A DNA stretch of 11,492 bases from Acidocella sp. 35-58-6 (GCA_002281005.1 NCFD01000012.1:1-11492), one strand, 5' to 3'; shown: positions 1-7,834, counted from the stretch's first letter. Notes: a model not told the origin generated them from the letters alone. A program made the numbers and translations.

Positions 1-5
1 GGATT

Positions 6-52
6 CCAAAGGCTCAGCCTTTGGCGGGGTTCCAAGGGGCAGAGCCCCTTGG
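6..52. repeat. Tandem double hairpin upstream of leuC
   Basis: There are two perfect stem-loops in a row. The first pairs CCAAAGGC (6-13) with GCCTTTGG (17-24) around a TCA loop. The second pairs CCAAGGGGC (32-40) with GCCCCTTGG (44-52) around an AGA loop and is followed by the pyrimidine tract TCTTCCTT. The second could end transcription of a gene lying to the left of the window. Adjacent hairpins of this composition recur in intergenic regions of Acetobacteraceae as I recall, so this may be a dispersed REP-like element. It ends only 24 bases before the leuC start, so it would also sit in any leuC leader transcript. The hairpins are seen directly; the role is inferred. Confidence 0.65.
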
Positions 53-76
53 TCTTCCTTAACTAAGGAGACGGCG

Positions 77-1483
77 GTGGCAACTTCACGGACTTTGTTC
101 GACAAGATTTGGGATGCGCATGTGGTGGACCGGATGGGGGACGGGACATGCGTGCTCTATATTGACCGGCATTTGGTGCATGAGGTGACGTCTCCGCAGG
201 CGTTTGAGGGGTTGCGTTTGGCGGGGCGGAAGGTTCGCCGGGTGGATGCGACGATTGCGGTGGTGGACCATAATATTCCGACTGAGGACCGGCGCAGCGG
301 GATTAACGAGCCTGAGAGCAAGCTGCAGATTGAGACGCTGGAGAAGAACGTGGCCGACTTTGGCGTGCCGTATTTTCCGGTGCTGGATGACCGCCAAGGG
401 ATTGTGCATGTGATTGGGCCTGAGCAGGGGATCAGCCTGCCGGGGATGACGATTGTGTGTGGGGATTCTCATACCAGCACGCATGGCGCGATGGGCGCGC
501 TGGCGTTTGGGATTGGGACTTCGGAAGTTGAGCATGTGCTGGCGACGCAGACTTTGTTGCAGAAGCCGGCGTTGAACATGCTGGTGCGGGTTGATGGCGC
601 AGTGGGGCCGGGTGTGACGGCCAAGGATATTATTCTGGCGGTGATTGGCGAGATTGGGACCGCCGGCGGCAATGGCCATGTGATTGAGTATGCCGGTGAG
701 GCCATTCGTGCGCTCGACATGGCGGGCCGGATGACGGTTTGCAATATGAGCATCGAGGCGGGAGCGCGGGCTGGGTTGATTGCGCCGGATGATGTGACAT
801 TTGAATATATCAAGGGCCGCCCGTATGCGCCGAAGGGCGAGGATTTTGCAAAGGCCGTTGAATATTGGCGGACTTTGCCGAGCGATGATGGCGCGCATTA
901 TGACCGTGTTGTGGTGTTGGATGCCGCAAATATTATTCCGCAGGTGAGTTGGGGCACGAGCCCAGAGGCTGTGTTGCCGATTACCGGCGTAGTGCCGAAC
1001 CCGGCGGCTGAGCCGGATGAGGCCAAGCGCGCGCAGATGCAGCGGATGCTGGATTATATGGGGCTGACGGCGGGGCAGAAGCTGGCGGGTACCAAGGTTG
1101 ATGTGGTGTTTATTGGCTCCTGCACCAATTCGCGCATCGAGGATTTGCGGGCGGCGGCGGCTGTTGCCGCGGGCCGGCATGTGGCTGATGGCGTACGGGC
1201 TTTGGTGGTGCCGGGTTCGGGGCAGATTAAGAAGCAGGCCGAAGCTGAAGGTTTGGACAAGGTGTTTTTGGATGCCGGGTTTGAATGGCGGGAGGCTGGG
1301 TGCTCGATGTGTCTGGGCATGAACCCGGATAAACTCACACCGGGGCAGCGTTGCGCTAGTACCTCGAACCGTAATTTTGAGGGCAGGCAGGGGCCGGGTG
1401 GGCGCACGCATTTGCTCTCGCCCGCGATGGCGGCGGCGGCGGCGGTGACGGGTGTGCTCACTGATGTGCGGGAGCTGGCATAA
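77..1483 (+). CDS. leuC: 3-isopropylmalate dehydratase, large subunit
   Basis: Isopropylmalate isomerase large subunit. With LeuD it interconverts 2- and 3-isopropylmalate in the cytoplasm, the second step of leucine synthesis. The product has 468 residues, normal for bacterial LeuC. The aconitase-type [4Fe-4S] ligands are visible as Cys349 (in GSCTNSR) and Cys409 and Cys412 (in GCSMCLGMN). The conserved [18 protein letters not shown] block begins at residue 128. The start is GTG at 77; it is chosen because TAAGGAG (64-70) lies six bases upstream and the protein then begins like other LeuC proteins ([15 protein letters not shown]). The stop overlaps the leuD start by one base, so translation is probably coupled. 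A long open frame on the opposite strand is a by-product of codon bias. Identification is near certain. Confidence 0.97.
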   Translation: MATSRTLFDKIWDAHVVDRMGDGTCVLYIDRHLVHEVTSPQAFEGLRLAGRKVRRVDATIAVVDHNIPTEDRRSGINEPESKLQIETLEKNVADFGVPYFPVLDDRQGIVHVIGPEQGISLPGMTIVCGDSHTSTHGAMGALAFGIGTSEVEHVLATQTLLQKPALNMLVRVDGAVGPGVTAKDIILAVIGEIGTAGGNGHVIEYAGEAIRALDMAGRMTVCNMSIEAGARAGLIAPDDVTFEYIKGRPYAPKGEDFAKAVEYWRTLPSDDGAHYDRVVVLDAANIIPQVSWGTSPEAVLPITGVVPNPAAEPDEAKRAQMQRMLDYMGLTAGQKLAGTKVDVVFIGSCTNSRIEDLRAAAAVAAGRHVADGVRALVVPGSGQIKKQAEAEGLDKVFLDAGFEWREAGCSMCLGMNPDKLTPGQRCASTSNRNFEGRQGPGGRTHLLSPAMAAAAAVTGVLTDVRELA

Positions 1484-2097
1484 TGGATAAATTTAATGTT
1501 CTCACCGGTGTGGCTGCACCTTTGAATATGGCGAATGTTGATACTGACAAGATTATTCCGGCGCGGTTTTTAAAAACCATTAAGCGCACAGGGTTGGGCA
1601 AGGATTTATTCTCCAACCTGCGCTATAATGAAGATGGTTCGGAGAAGCCGGATTTCGTGCTGAACCAGCCGAAGTACCGCAAGGCTGAGATTTTGGTGGC
1701 TGGTGAGAATTTTGGCTGTGGGTCTTCGCGTGAGCATGCGCCGTGGGCGCTGCTGGATTTTGGGATACGTTGTGTGATTGCGCCCAGCTTTGCCGATATT
1801 TTTCATGGCAATTGCTTCAAGAACGGCATCTTGCCGGTGGTGCTGCCCGCCGAAGCTTGCGAGCAACTGATGGCGGATGCAGCGTTGGGGACCAATGCGC
1901 GGCTGACGGTGGATTTAGAGCGCCAGGTGGTGGTGCGCCCGGATGGTCAGGAAATTCATTTTGAGGTTGATGCGTTCCGCAAGCATTGTTTGCTGAACGG
2001 GTTGGATGATATCGGCCTGACATTGGAGCATGTGGCGGCGATTGACACTTACGAGAAAAACCAGCCGGCCTGGATGCCGGTGATTGCGGGAGTTTAA
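1483..2097 (+). CDS. leuD: 3-isopropylmalate dehydratase, small subunit
   Basis: Small (swivel-domain) subunit of isopropylmalate isomerase, partner of LeuC. It has 204 residues, typical for bacterial LeuD. Family motifs are NVDTDKIIP (residues 18-26) and [15 protein letters not shown] (74-88), the latter being the substrate-binding loop region. The ATG at 1483 overlaps the leuC stop (TAATG). GGGAG at 1470-1474, inside the end of leuC, is a ribosome binding site eight bases upstream. The leuD stop in turn overlaps the leuB start in the same way. These one-base overlaps suggest balanced, coupled expression of the two isomerase subunits. No truncation or missing motif is seen. Confidence 0.97.
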   Translation: MDKFNVLTGVAAPLNMANVDTDKIIPARFLKTIKRTGLGKDLFSNLRYNEDGSEKPDFVLNQPKYRKAEILVAGENFGCGSSREHAPWALLDFGIRCVIAPSFADIFHGNCFKNGILPVVLPAEACEQLMADAALGTNARLTVDLERQVVVRPDGQEIHFEVDAFRKHCLLNGLDDIGLTLEHVAAIDTYEKNQPAWMPVIAGV

Positions 2098-3212
2098 TGT
2101 CTATGATTGCGAATAAAACGATTTTGATGCTGCCGGGTGATGGTATTGGCCCGGAAGTGATGGCGCAGGCCAAGCGCGTGCTGGGCTGGTTGCAGGAGAC
2201 CAAGCGGGCAACGTTTGAGATCACCGAGGATTTGGTGGGCGGTGCTGCGGTGGATGTGCATGGCGTGCCGATTACCGAAGCCACCATGGAAAAAGCGCTC
2301 TCAGTTGATGCGGTGCTGTTTGGCGCGGTCGGTGGGCCGCAATATGATAAATTGAGTTTTGATATCCGCCCCGAAGCTGCGTTGCTGCGGTTGCGTAAGG
2401 ATTTAGGCGTGTTCGCCAATCTGCGCCCCGCCAAAGTGTTTGATGCCCTGGTGGATTCCAGCTCGTTGAAGCCGGAGCTGGTGCGCGGGCTCGATATCAT
2501 GATCGTGCGCGAATGCATCGGCGGCGTGTATTTTGGCGAGCCGCGCGGCATTGAAACATTGCCGGATGGCAGCAAGCGCGGTGTGAATACCGAAGTTTAT
2601 ACCACGATGGAAATTGAGCGCGTCGGGCGCGTGGCGTTTGAACTGGCCCGCAAGCGTAATAACATTGTGTGCAGCGTGGAAAAAGCCAATGTGATGGAAA
2701 GCGGGCTGTTGTGGCGCCAGACCATGCAGGCGCTGCGCGATGCCGAATACCCGGATGTAACGCTCAGCCACATGTATGCTGATAATTGCGCGATGCAGTT
2801 GGCTAAGAACCCCAAGCAGTTTGACGTGATCGTCACCGGCAATCTGTTCGGCGATATTTTATCCGACTTGGCAGCGATGCTCACTGGCTCGCTTGGTATG
2901 CTGCCCTCGGCCACTTTGGGCGCGGTGGATGCTTCAGGCCGCCGCCATGCGTTTTATGAGCCGATCCACGGGAGCGCACCGGATATCGCTGGGAAGGGCC
3001 TTGCCAATCCGCTGGCGCAGATTCTTAGCCTCGCGCTGTTGTTGCGTTATTCCTTCGATATGGAAGAAGATGCGGCGGCGATCGAGGCGGCGGTGGAACG
3101 GGTGCTGGCCACCGGTGGCCGTACCGCTGATATTCCTGCCGAGGGCCGCCCGCGCCTGAGCACATCGCAAATGGGTGATGCTTTATTGGCGGAATTGGCC
3201 AAAGCCGCCTGA
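2097..3212 (+). CDS. leuB: 3-isopropylmalate dehydrogenase
   Basis: NAD-dependent oxidative decarboxylation of 3-isopropylmalate to 2-oxoisocaproate, the third step of leucine synthesis; cytoplasmic, normally a homodimer. The protein has 371 residues, the usual length. Visible signature residues: the [14 protein letters not shown] segment (Arg100, Arg110), Arg138, Lys196 (VEKANV), Asp229, Asp253 and Asp257 ([10 protein letters not shown], metal and substrate site), and the NAD-binding segment [15 protein letters not shown] at 291-305. The ATG at 2097 overlaps the leuD stop. A second in-frame ATG at 2103 has better spacing (10 bases) from GGGAG at 2088-2092, so the true start may be two codons later. 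leuB closes the operon; leuA and leuC regulators are not in view. Confidence 0.97.
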   Translation: MSMIANKTILMLPGDGIGPEVMAQAKRVLGWLQETKRATFEITEDLVGGAAVDVHGVPITEATMEKALSVDAVLFGAVGGPQYDKLSFDIRPEAALLRLRKDLGVFANLRPAKVFDALVDSSSLKPELVRGLDIMIVRECIGGVYFGEPRGIETLPDGSKRGVNTEVYTTMEIERVGRVAFELARKRNNIVCSVEKANVMESGLLWRQTMQALRDAEYPDVTLSHMYADNCAMQLAKNPKQFDVIVTGNLFGDILSDLAAMLTGSLGMLPSATLGAVDASGRRHAFYEPIHGSAPDIAGKGLANPLAQILSLALLLRYSFDMEEDAAAIEAAVERVLATGGRTADIPAEGRPRLSTSQMGDALLAELAKAA

Positions 3213-3245
3213 GTGGCGGGTATGTAAGCCTCGCATATTGCCGTA

Positions 3246-3267
3246 TGATGTCGCTTCGGCTACATCA
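3246..3267 (+). other. UUCG-capped hairpin between leuB and tRNA-Arg
   Basis: TGATGT (3246-3251) pairs with ACATCA (3262-3267). One C/T mismatch is followed by an inner GC/GC pair closed by a TTCG loop (3255-3258). No T-tract follows, so this is a poor intrinsic terminator; it may be a processing or stability element between leuB and the tRNA. TATGAT at 3244-3249 overlaps it and could be the -10 box of the tRNA promoter, but no good -35 box lies at the right distance. Confidence 0.35.
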
Positions 3268-3278
3268 CGCGGCGTGCT

Positions 3279-3355
3279 GCACCCGTAGCTCAATTGGATA
3301 GAGCACCAGACTACGAATCTGGGGGTTAGGGGTTCGACTCCCTTCGGGTGCGCCA
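3279..3355 (+). tRNA. tRNA-Arg(ACG)
   Basis: A full cloverleaf can be drawn. The acceptor stem is GCACCCG (3279-3285) with CGGGTGC (3345-3351). The D stem is GCTC/GAGC. The anticodon stem is CCAGA (3306-3310) with TCTGG (3318-3322) around the loop CTACGAA, giving anticodon ACG at 3313-3315. The variable loop has five bases, and the T arm is AGGGG-TTCGACT-CCCTT with one G-U pair. The discriminator base is G3352 and the CCA end is encoded (3353-3355). The wobble A of ACG in bacterial tRNA-Arg is normally deaminated to inosine by TadA to read CGU, CGC and CGA. The gene starts 66 bases after the leuB stop. It has its own likely terminator downstream. Confidence 0.97.
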
Positions 3356-3383
3356 TTTTATTTCCCATGAACAGAATTTTGCG

Positions 3384-3415
3384 GCCATTTGCCCTATCGG
3401 GTAAGTGGCAGTTTT
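3384..3415 (+). terminator. Rho-independent terminator after tRNA-Arg
   Basis: The arms 3384-3394 (GCCATTTGCCC) and 3399-3409 (GGGTAAGTGGC) pair at all 11 positions, with two G-U wobbles, around a TATC loop. AGTTTTGC follows. It starts 28 bases after the tRNA CCA end, the right place to end the tRNA transcript. It also separates the tRNA from the haemoglobin promoter. The T-run is only four bases long, so efficiency is uncertain. Confidence 0.6.
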
Positions 3416-3420
3416 GCTTG

Positions 3421-3440
3421 GCTTTGAGATAGATCAAAGC
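3421..3440 (+). promoter_or_regulatory. FNR/FixK-type operator ahead of the truncated haemoglobin gene
   Basis: The 20-bp site GCTTTGAGATAGATCAAAGC has perfect 7-bp arms (GCTTTGA and TCAAAGC). It matches the FNR/FixK/Dnr consensus TTGAT-N4-ATCAA at nine of ten positions (TTGAG-ATAG-ATCAA at 3424-3437). Its centre is about 50 bases before the first plausible haemoglobin start at 3480. CRP/FNR-family regulators using this motif respond to low oxygen or nitric oxide, which fits a haemoglobin target. No clear -10 box stands at the spacing expected for a class II activator site, so activation versus repression cannot be decided. Confidence 0.7.
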
Positions 3441-3479
3441 CTTTCACGCATGTCTCTGGTCTGTGGAGCGGCCCACAAG

Positions 3480-3902
3480 ATGAGAATGAGTATGACCGCT
3501 GAGACCGTGACGTTAAGTCCCTATGAAAAAATTGGCGGGGCTGATGCCGTGCGGCGGTTGGCTGAGGCGTTTTATGATGTGATGGACGCGCCGGACTTTG
3601 CCGCGCTGCGGGCGATGCATGAGCCAGACCTGGGGCCGATGCGCGAAGCTCTGGCGGGGTTTTTAACAGCCTGGCTGGGCGGGCCGCGTGATTGGATCAC
3701 CAGCCAGGGTGGGTTCTGCATTATGTCCCGCCACGCCGGCATGGGCATTACAGAAGGCACCAGGGCGCAGTGGATGGCTGCGATGCGAAAGGCCCTGGAC
3801 CAGGCTGGTATTGCGCCGCAATGGGCAGATAAAATGACGCAGGCGCTGGAGCCGATCTCGCGCGGGATGCTGCGGCGTGGTCCGGGTGCGTTGCCGGCTT
3901 AA
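3480..3902 (+). CDS. Group II truncated haemoglobin
   Basis: Haem protein of the TrHb2 class, about 140 residues from this start; likely roles are oxygen or nitric oxide chemistry in the cytoplasm. Visible family features: YEKIGG at 15-20, the B-helix FYDVMD with Tyr32 as the distal B10 tyrosine, the AWLGGP segment at 64-69, the proximal haem histidine His85 in MSRHAGMGI, and Trp98 (QWMAAM) at the position of the G8 tryptophan typical of this class. In-frame ATGs occur at 3480, 3486 and 3492. GGAG at 3465-3468 lies 11 bases before the first, and GATGAG at 3479-3484 lies 7 bases before the third. A GTG at 3405 keeps the frame open further upstream, but it lies inside the tRNA terminator stem and ahead of the FNR-type site, so it is rejected as start. 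The stop overlaps that of the convergent GNAT gene. Ligand preference cannot be read from sequence. Confidence 0.88.
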   Translation: MRMSMTAETVTLSPYEKIGGADAVRRLAEAFYDVMDAPDFAALRAMHEPDLGPMREALAGFLTAWLGGPRDWITSQGGFCIMSRHAGMGITEGTRAQWMAAMRKALDQAGIAPQWADKMTQALEPISRGMLRRGPGALPA

Positions 3903-4333
3903 AATTGCTTGCGCAGGAAAATCCGCCGGGCATTGTTGGGGTAGTTGGGAAGCTCGCCGAAACTCTCAAAGCCATGGCGCAAATAAAAAGCGAGGGCGGC
4001 GGGGTTCAGGGTGTCGAGCCAGAGGCCGGTGCAGCCGCGTTGTTTGGCTTCGGCTTCGGCGCTGGTGAGGAGTAAATGGCCAACCCCCTGGCCGCGCCGG
4101 GTTTGCGGTACAAATAATAATTCGATGAACAGCCAGTTTTGCCAGCTCCGGCCCGCCAGCCCGCCTTGCCACGCGCCTTGCTCATCGCGCAGCATGATGG
4201 CGAGCGGCAGGCTGCTGACCGGGGGCAGGAAATCCGCATGGTGGGCGGTGATGCCATCGATGAGATAGCTGCGGAAATCTGCATCCGGTGTTTCAGTGAG
4301 GGTGAGCGTGAGGCCGGGGGGGTGTAGGCGCAT
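3899..4333 (-). CDS. GNAT-family N-acetyltransferase
   Basis: A 144-residue single-domain GNAT acetyltransferase, which would move an acetyl group from acetyl-CoA to an amine. The acetyl-CoA pyrophosphate-binding motif A is RRGQGVG at residues 79-85, after the beta-strand LFIELLFVP. Motif B is NPAALAFYLRHGFESFG (110-126), with Tyr117 where many family members carry the general acid. The substrate is not predictable; the family also includes protein, antibiotic and small-amine acetylases. The ATG overlaps the TGA of the deacetylase-like gene by one base, so the two are probably co-translated. At the other end its TAA and that of the haemoglobin gene share the bases TTAA. The first 50 residues match no motif I recognise. 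Confidence 0.85.
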   Translation of the reverse strand: MRLHPPGLTLTLTETPDADFRSYLIDGITAHHADFLPPVSSLPLAIMLRDEQGAWQGGLAGRSWQNWLFIELLFVPQTRRGQGVGHLLLTSAEAEAKQRGCTGLWLDTLNPAALAFYLRHGFESFGELPNYPNNARRIFLRKQF

Positions 4334-5100
4334 CAGGTGGTGATTTCAGTAAGGTGGATGAAGCGCGTGCCGCTTTGCTGCAGCGCGATCAGCCCGGCGG
4401 CGATGCCCGCCCCGCTGGCGCGGCTGGGTTGATTGATGTGGCCCTCGATGACGTCGTTATTTGTGGCGGCACTGATGCGGGCGGCAACCGTGGCGGCGGG
4501 GAGAGATGCGCCTTCGTCGGCGTTGAGCGAAAAGCCGGCGATGCGAAAGCCCAGGGATTCAATGAAGGGAATTGCTGCAGGGCTGTAGAGCGCGGCGGCC
4601 CCGCGATACCAAGTGGGTGCCTGGCCGGTGGCGGCAGTGATGGCGGCGGCCCCGTTCAACACTTCGGCGCGAATGGCATCGAGCGACCCCGCGGGGGTGA
4701 GGCCGAAGATTTTGTCAGACCCGAGAACCGGCGGCAGGTGCTGGGCGCCATGGTTTTGCAGGCTGAAAATATCCGGGTGGGCCTTGAGCCGCGCCAAAGC
4801 GGCCGGGTTCTGGCGCATCCATGTCGCGGTGAGGAATAATGTGGCGGGAATGTTGTGGTTGATCAGCACAGCCGCGATGCGTTCATCAAAATGGCCGGGG
4901 CAGCAATCCAGGGTAACGGCAACAATGCGCGCGGTACTCCCGGTGCCGGTGCTGGTGGCCGTGCCGGTGCCGGTGAGACGCAGGGCGGGTTCAAGCAGCG
5001 GTGCGGCGCCCGGTGGCCGGTGGCCGAGACGGGTAAGCGGCAGCGTTAGGGCGCTACCGCAGAAGGCGCGCCGGGAGATGGGGGTGCATAGGCTGCACAT
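4333..5100 (-). CDS. Polysaccharide deacetylase-like (NodB-fold) protein with Tat signal
   Basis: A 255-residue carbohydrate esterase 4-like protein. The N-terminus has a twin-arginine motif SRRAFCG (residues 9-15) and a short hydrophobic stretch, so export through Tat is likely. Residues 43-56 form a low-complexity Thr/Gly/Ser linker. The NodB-type domain starts near residue 59. Motif 1 appears as TLDCCPG (63-69, Asp65) instead of the classical TFDDGP, motif 2 as NHGAQH (His117, His121), motif 3 as YRGAAALYSP (Arg166), and the late histidine motif as EGHINQP (His221). The metal-binding Asp-His-His set is therefore present, while the second aspartate of motif 1 is Cys. The family acts on N-acetylated sugars in polysaccharide or peptidoglycan; the substrate here is unknown. 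No good ribosome binding site precedes the ATG at 5100, so the start is less certain than the domain. Confidence 0.82.
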   Translation of the reverse strand: MCSLCTPISRRAFCGSALTLPLTRLGHRPPGAAPLLEPALRLTGTGTATSTGTGSTARIVAVTLDCCPGHFDERIAAVLINHNIPATLFLTATWMRQNPAALARLKAHPDIFSLQNHGAQHLPPVLGSDKIFGLTPAGSLDAIRAEVLNGAAAITAATGQAPTWYRGAAALYSPAAIPFIESLGFRIAGFSLNADEGASLPAATVAARISAATNNDVIEGHINQPSRASGAGIAAGLIALQQSGTRFIHLTEITT

Positions 5101-5152
5101 GCGGCAAGGGTCCGTGTTGTTGGGGCTGATGTGCGGCGGCGGGCGGGCGGCG

Positions 5153-6097
5153 TCAATGCGCCAGCCATGCCACCAGCGCGGAGACGGTAATGAGCGAGAG
5201 CACGGTGGAGACCAATATAGCGCGGGAGGTGACCGCGGCCTCGCGGTTATACAGTTTGGCGAGCATGAAGGGGCCGGTGCCGATGGGCAATGCGCTCAGG
5301 ATAAGGGCGCTGTGCGACCAGATTGGCGGCATGCTGAATAATTTGAAGGCGATGAGATAGGTGAGGGCCGGCTGCACCAGCAATTTCAGCCCCACCAGAC
5401 GGGTGATCAGGGCTTTGTCGTTCGCGGGTTCTGATTGCGCGAGGAATAGCCCGATGGTGACTAGGGCGCAGGGTGAGGCGGCGTCGCCCAGCAGGGTGGT
5501 GTAGCGAAACACGGGGGCGGGCAACGTGAGGCCGGTTTGTGCGCGTAGCACCGCCGCGGCGACACCCAAAACCGGCGCGACCAATAGCGGGTTGCGGGCC
5601 AGTGAACGTGCGACTTTGCCGAGCGTGACGGAGAGTTGCGGGGTTTGGGCGAGGTCTGTCTCGATCAGGATGATGGCGGCGGCGAATAGCACGCAGGCGG
5701 TGAGGATGGTGGCAATGATGGCGGGCACCAGGGAGCCCGGCCCCAATGCCGCCAGGCAGAGGGGAATGCCCATGAAGCCGGTGTTGGCGTAGGCGGCGTC
5801 CAGCCCTTCGATGCTGCGGTCTGCCAGGCGGTGATGCGCTCGGGTGCCGAGCAGGAATGAGAGCAGGAAAGTGAGCATCATGCCGCCGGTGAAGGCGGCG
5901 AGGAAACCGGGGTGATTGAAGCCATCCCACGAGATGTTGGCCATGGCCTGAAACAGTAATGCCGGGAGGGCTAACCATACCACGAACAGGTTGAGTGTTT
6001 CAGTGGCGGCGGGGCCGAGAATATGGCGGCGGGCGCAGATATACCCGGTGAGGATGAGCGCAAACACCGGGAACACCGAAGTAAAGACAATGGCCAT
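5153..6097 (-). CDS. AEC-family (auxin efflux carrier-like) permease
   Basis: Integral inner-membrane transporter of the Mem_trans/AEC family, 314 residues, the usual length for bacterial members, with about ten hydrophobic segments spread along the chain. Recognisable family segments are GYICARRHILG near the start, YANTGFMGIPLCLAALG at about 104-120, and SALPIGTGPFMLAKLYNREA followed by a last hydrophobic helix at the end. Characterised bacterial members move organic acids such as malate or malonate; the auxin name comes from plants. It starts 46 bases after the acyl-CoA ligase stop, which fits a carboxylic acid substrate activated by its neighbours, but that link is an inference. The ATG at 6097 has only a weak ribosome binding site (GGGA about nine bases upstream). 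Confidence 0.88.
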   Translation of the reverse strand: MAIVFTSVFPVFALILTGYICARRHILGPAATETLNLFVVWLALPALLFQAMANISWDGFNHPGFLAAFTGGMMLTFLLSFLLGTRAHHRLADRSIEGLDAAYANTGFMGIPLCLAALGPGSLVPAIIATILTACVLFAAAIILIETDLAQTPQLSVTLGKVARSLARNPLLVAPVLGVAAAVLRAQTGLTLPAPVFRYTTLLGDAASPCALVTIGLFLAQSEPANDKALITRLVGLKLLVQPALTYLIAFKLFSMPPIWSHSALILSALPIGTGPFMLAKLYNREAAVTSRAILVSTVLSLITVSALVAWLAH

Positions 6098-6106
6098 GCC
6101 CTGTTT

Positions 6107-6121
6107 TCCCGCATGGCGGGA
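6107..6121 (-). other. Small hairpin between acyl-CoA ligase and AEC genes
   Basis: TCCCGC (6107-6112) and GCGGGA (6116-6121) form a 6-bp stem with a three-base loop in the 46-base gap. On the transcribed strand AAAA, not T, follows, so it is not a standard terminator. The 3' arm contains the GGGA that is the only candidate ribosome binding site for the AEC gene, so the stem could dampen its translation. Confidence 0.35.
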
Positions 6122-6143
6122 GGTGCGGCAAGGGGTGGTGGGA

Positions 6144-7784
6144 TTAGTCTCCGGCGATGATGGCCTGGGCGCGTTTACGTAGGATGTGTTTTTGAATTTT
6201 GCCGGTGGAGGTTTTGGGTAATTCCTCGAAGATGTAGCGTTTGGGGACTTTGAAGCCGGCTAAATGCTGGCGGCAGAATGCGGTGAGCTCGGCTTCGGTG
6301 GCGGTCATATCCTCCTTGAAGGTGATGACGGCGAGTGGGATTTCGCCCCATTTTTCGTCGGGGGCGGCGACCACGGCGGCTTCGCGGATGGCGGGATGGC
6401 GGTAGAGGATTTCCTCCACTTCCAGCGAGGAGATATTTTCGCCGCCGGAGATGATGATGTCCTTGGCGCGGTCTTTGATTTCGACGTAGCCGTCAGCGTG
6501 CAGCACGCCGAGGTCACCGGTGAGGAACCAGCCGTTTTTGAAAGCTTCATCGGTGGCACTGGGGTTTTTGAGGTAGCCTTTCATCACCACGTTGCCGCGG
6601 AAGGCGAGTTCGCTGACCGTTACGCCGTCCGGGGGCACCGGGTTGCCGGTGAGGTCGAGGATGGAGAGGTCTTCCTGGGTGATGCAGGGCACGCCCTGGC
6701 GGGCCATCAGGCGGGCACGCTCAGGCAGCGGCAGGCCGGCCCAGTCGGGTTGGGTTTCGCAGGTGCCGGAAGGGCCGTAAACTTCGGTGAGGCCGTAAAC
6801 ATGCTGGACCTGAAAGCCGAGCAATTCAGTGCCCGCGATGATGGCGCTCGGCGGGGCGGCCCCGGCAGTGGCTAACACCACTTTATGCGGCAGCGGTTTT
6901 TGCAGGGCTTTGGGGGCGTTGATGAGCATGCCGAGCACGATGGGCGCACCGCACATATGGGTGACGCCGTGGCGGACGATATGCTCGAAAATCGCGCCGG
7001 GTTCGACCTTGCGCAAACATACATGCGTGCCGCCCAGCGCGGTGACAGCCCAGGTAAGGGTCCAGCCCGAGCAATGGAACATTGGCAGGGTCCAGAGATA
7101 ACGGCTCTCGGAGGTGAGGTTCATGGCCAGCGCGATGCCCAACGCGCCGAGATAGGCGCCGCGATGGTGATACACCACGCCTTTGGGGTTGCCGGTGGTG
7201 CCGGAGGTGTAATTTACCGCAATCGCCTGCCATTCATCAGCGGGCAGGCCCCAGGCGTGGGGTTCATGCGGGGCGATCCAGTCCTTGTATTCCGGGGCGC
7301 CGAGGGTGAGGCCGGGCGGGGCGGCTTCATCGGCAATTTCAACCAGCGGGATTTTGTGCGGTAATAATTCGAGTGCGGCGTGGGCGCGAGGTGCCCATTC
7401 GCGGTCCACCAGGAATAATTTGGCCTCGGCGTGTTCAAGGATGAAGGCGATGGCGGTGGGGTCGAGCAGGGTGTTGATCATGCCGAGCACAGCCCCCGTC
7501 AGCGGCACGGCGTAATGGGCTTCCAGTGGCACCGGGCCGTTGGGGGCGAGCACCGCCACGCACTCGCCGGGTTTGACCCCGGCGGCCTTGATGGCGGTGG
7601 CGAATTTGCGGATGCGCGTGGTAAATTGCGCGTAGCTGTAGCGGCGGTCGTGGTGGGTAACCGCGCATTTCTGCGGGAAGATGCGCTCGGCCCGGCGCAG
7701 GAAGCTGAGCGGCGAGAGCGGCACATGGTTGGCGTGGTTTTGCGGCAGCCCGGCTTCAAAAATTGAGTGTGAGATATCGGGCAT
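6144..7784 (-). CDS. Acyl-CoA ligase (AMP-forming, fatty-acid/DmdB-like class)
   Basis: ANL-superfamily enzyme of 546 residues that activates a carboxylic acid with ATP and CoA through an acyl-adenylate. The ATP loop YTSGTTGNPKG is at 192-202, YGLTEVYGP (adenine and acyl site) at 330-338, GWFLTGD at 418-424, the hinge region DRAKDIIISGGENIS at 438-452, and the C-terminal catalytic lysine is Lys529 in PKTSTGKIQK. Overall it resembles medium/long-chain acyl-CoA synthetases and the 3-methylmercaptopropionate-CoA ligase (DmdB) group. Motifs alone do not fix the substrate. The ATG at 7784 follows AGGAG with a seven-base spacer. It lies 77 bases downstream of the CoA-transferase gene, so both probably serve the same acyl-CoA route. 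No beta-oxidation enzyme is in the window. Confidence 0.93.
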   Translation of the reverse strand: MPDISHSIFEAGLPQNHANHVPLSPLSFLRRAERIFPQKCAVTHHDRRYSYAQFTTRIRKFATAIKAAGVKPGECVAVLAPNGPVPLEAHYAVPLTGAVLGMINTLLDPTAIAFILEHAEAKLFLVDREWAPRAHAALELLPHKIPLVEIADEAAPPGLTLGAPEYKDWIAPHEPHAWGLPADEWQAIAVNYTSGTTGNPKGVVYHHRGAYLGALGIALAMNLTSESRYLWTLPMFHCSGWTLTWAVTALGGTHVCLRKVEPGAIFEHIVRHGVTHMCGAPIVLGMLINAPKALQKPLPHKVVLATAGAAPPSAIIAGTELLGFQVQHVYGLTEVYGPSGTCETQPDWAGLPLPERARLMARQGVPCITQEDLSILDLTGNPVPPDGVTVSELAFRGNVVMKGYLKNPSATDEAFKNGWFLTGDLGVLHADGYVEIKDRAKDIIISGGENISSLEVEEILYRHPAIREAAVVAAPDEKWGEIPLAVITFKEDMTATEAELTAFCRQHLAGFKVPKRYIFEELPKTSTGKIQKHILRKRAQAIIAGD

Positions 7785-7834
7785 GAGGCGTCTCCTGCGG
7801 GCGGTTTATTGGTTATTGCGCCTTAGCAGTTGCA

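Noticed and set aside
86..1411. A 441-codon open frame on the - strand opposite leuC.
   Set aside because: The protein is basic, His/Arg/Pro-rich and matches no family, while leuC on the other strand has all its motifs and a ribosome binding site. The open frame follows from the codon bias of leuC.
3405..3479. A GTG at 3405 as start of the haemoglobin gene.
   Set aside because: It lies inside the terminator stem of the tRNA and upstream of the FNR-type site, and the extra 25 residues resemble no part of the globin family.
3279..3479. tRNA-Arg as an integration site for a mobile element.
   Set aside because: No integrase gene, no direct repeat of the tRNA 3' end and no foreign-looking genes follow; ordinary genes flank it on both sides.
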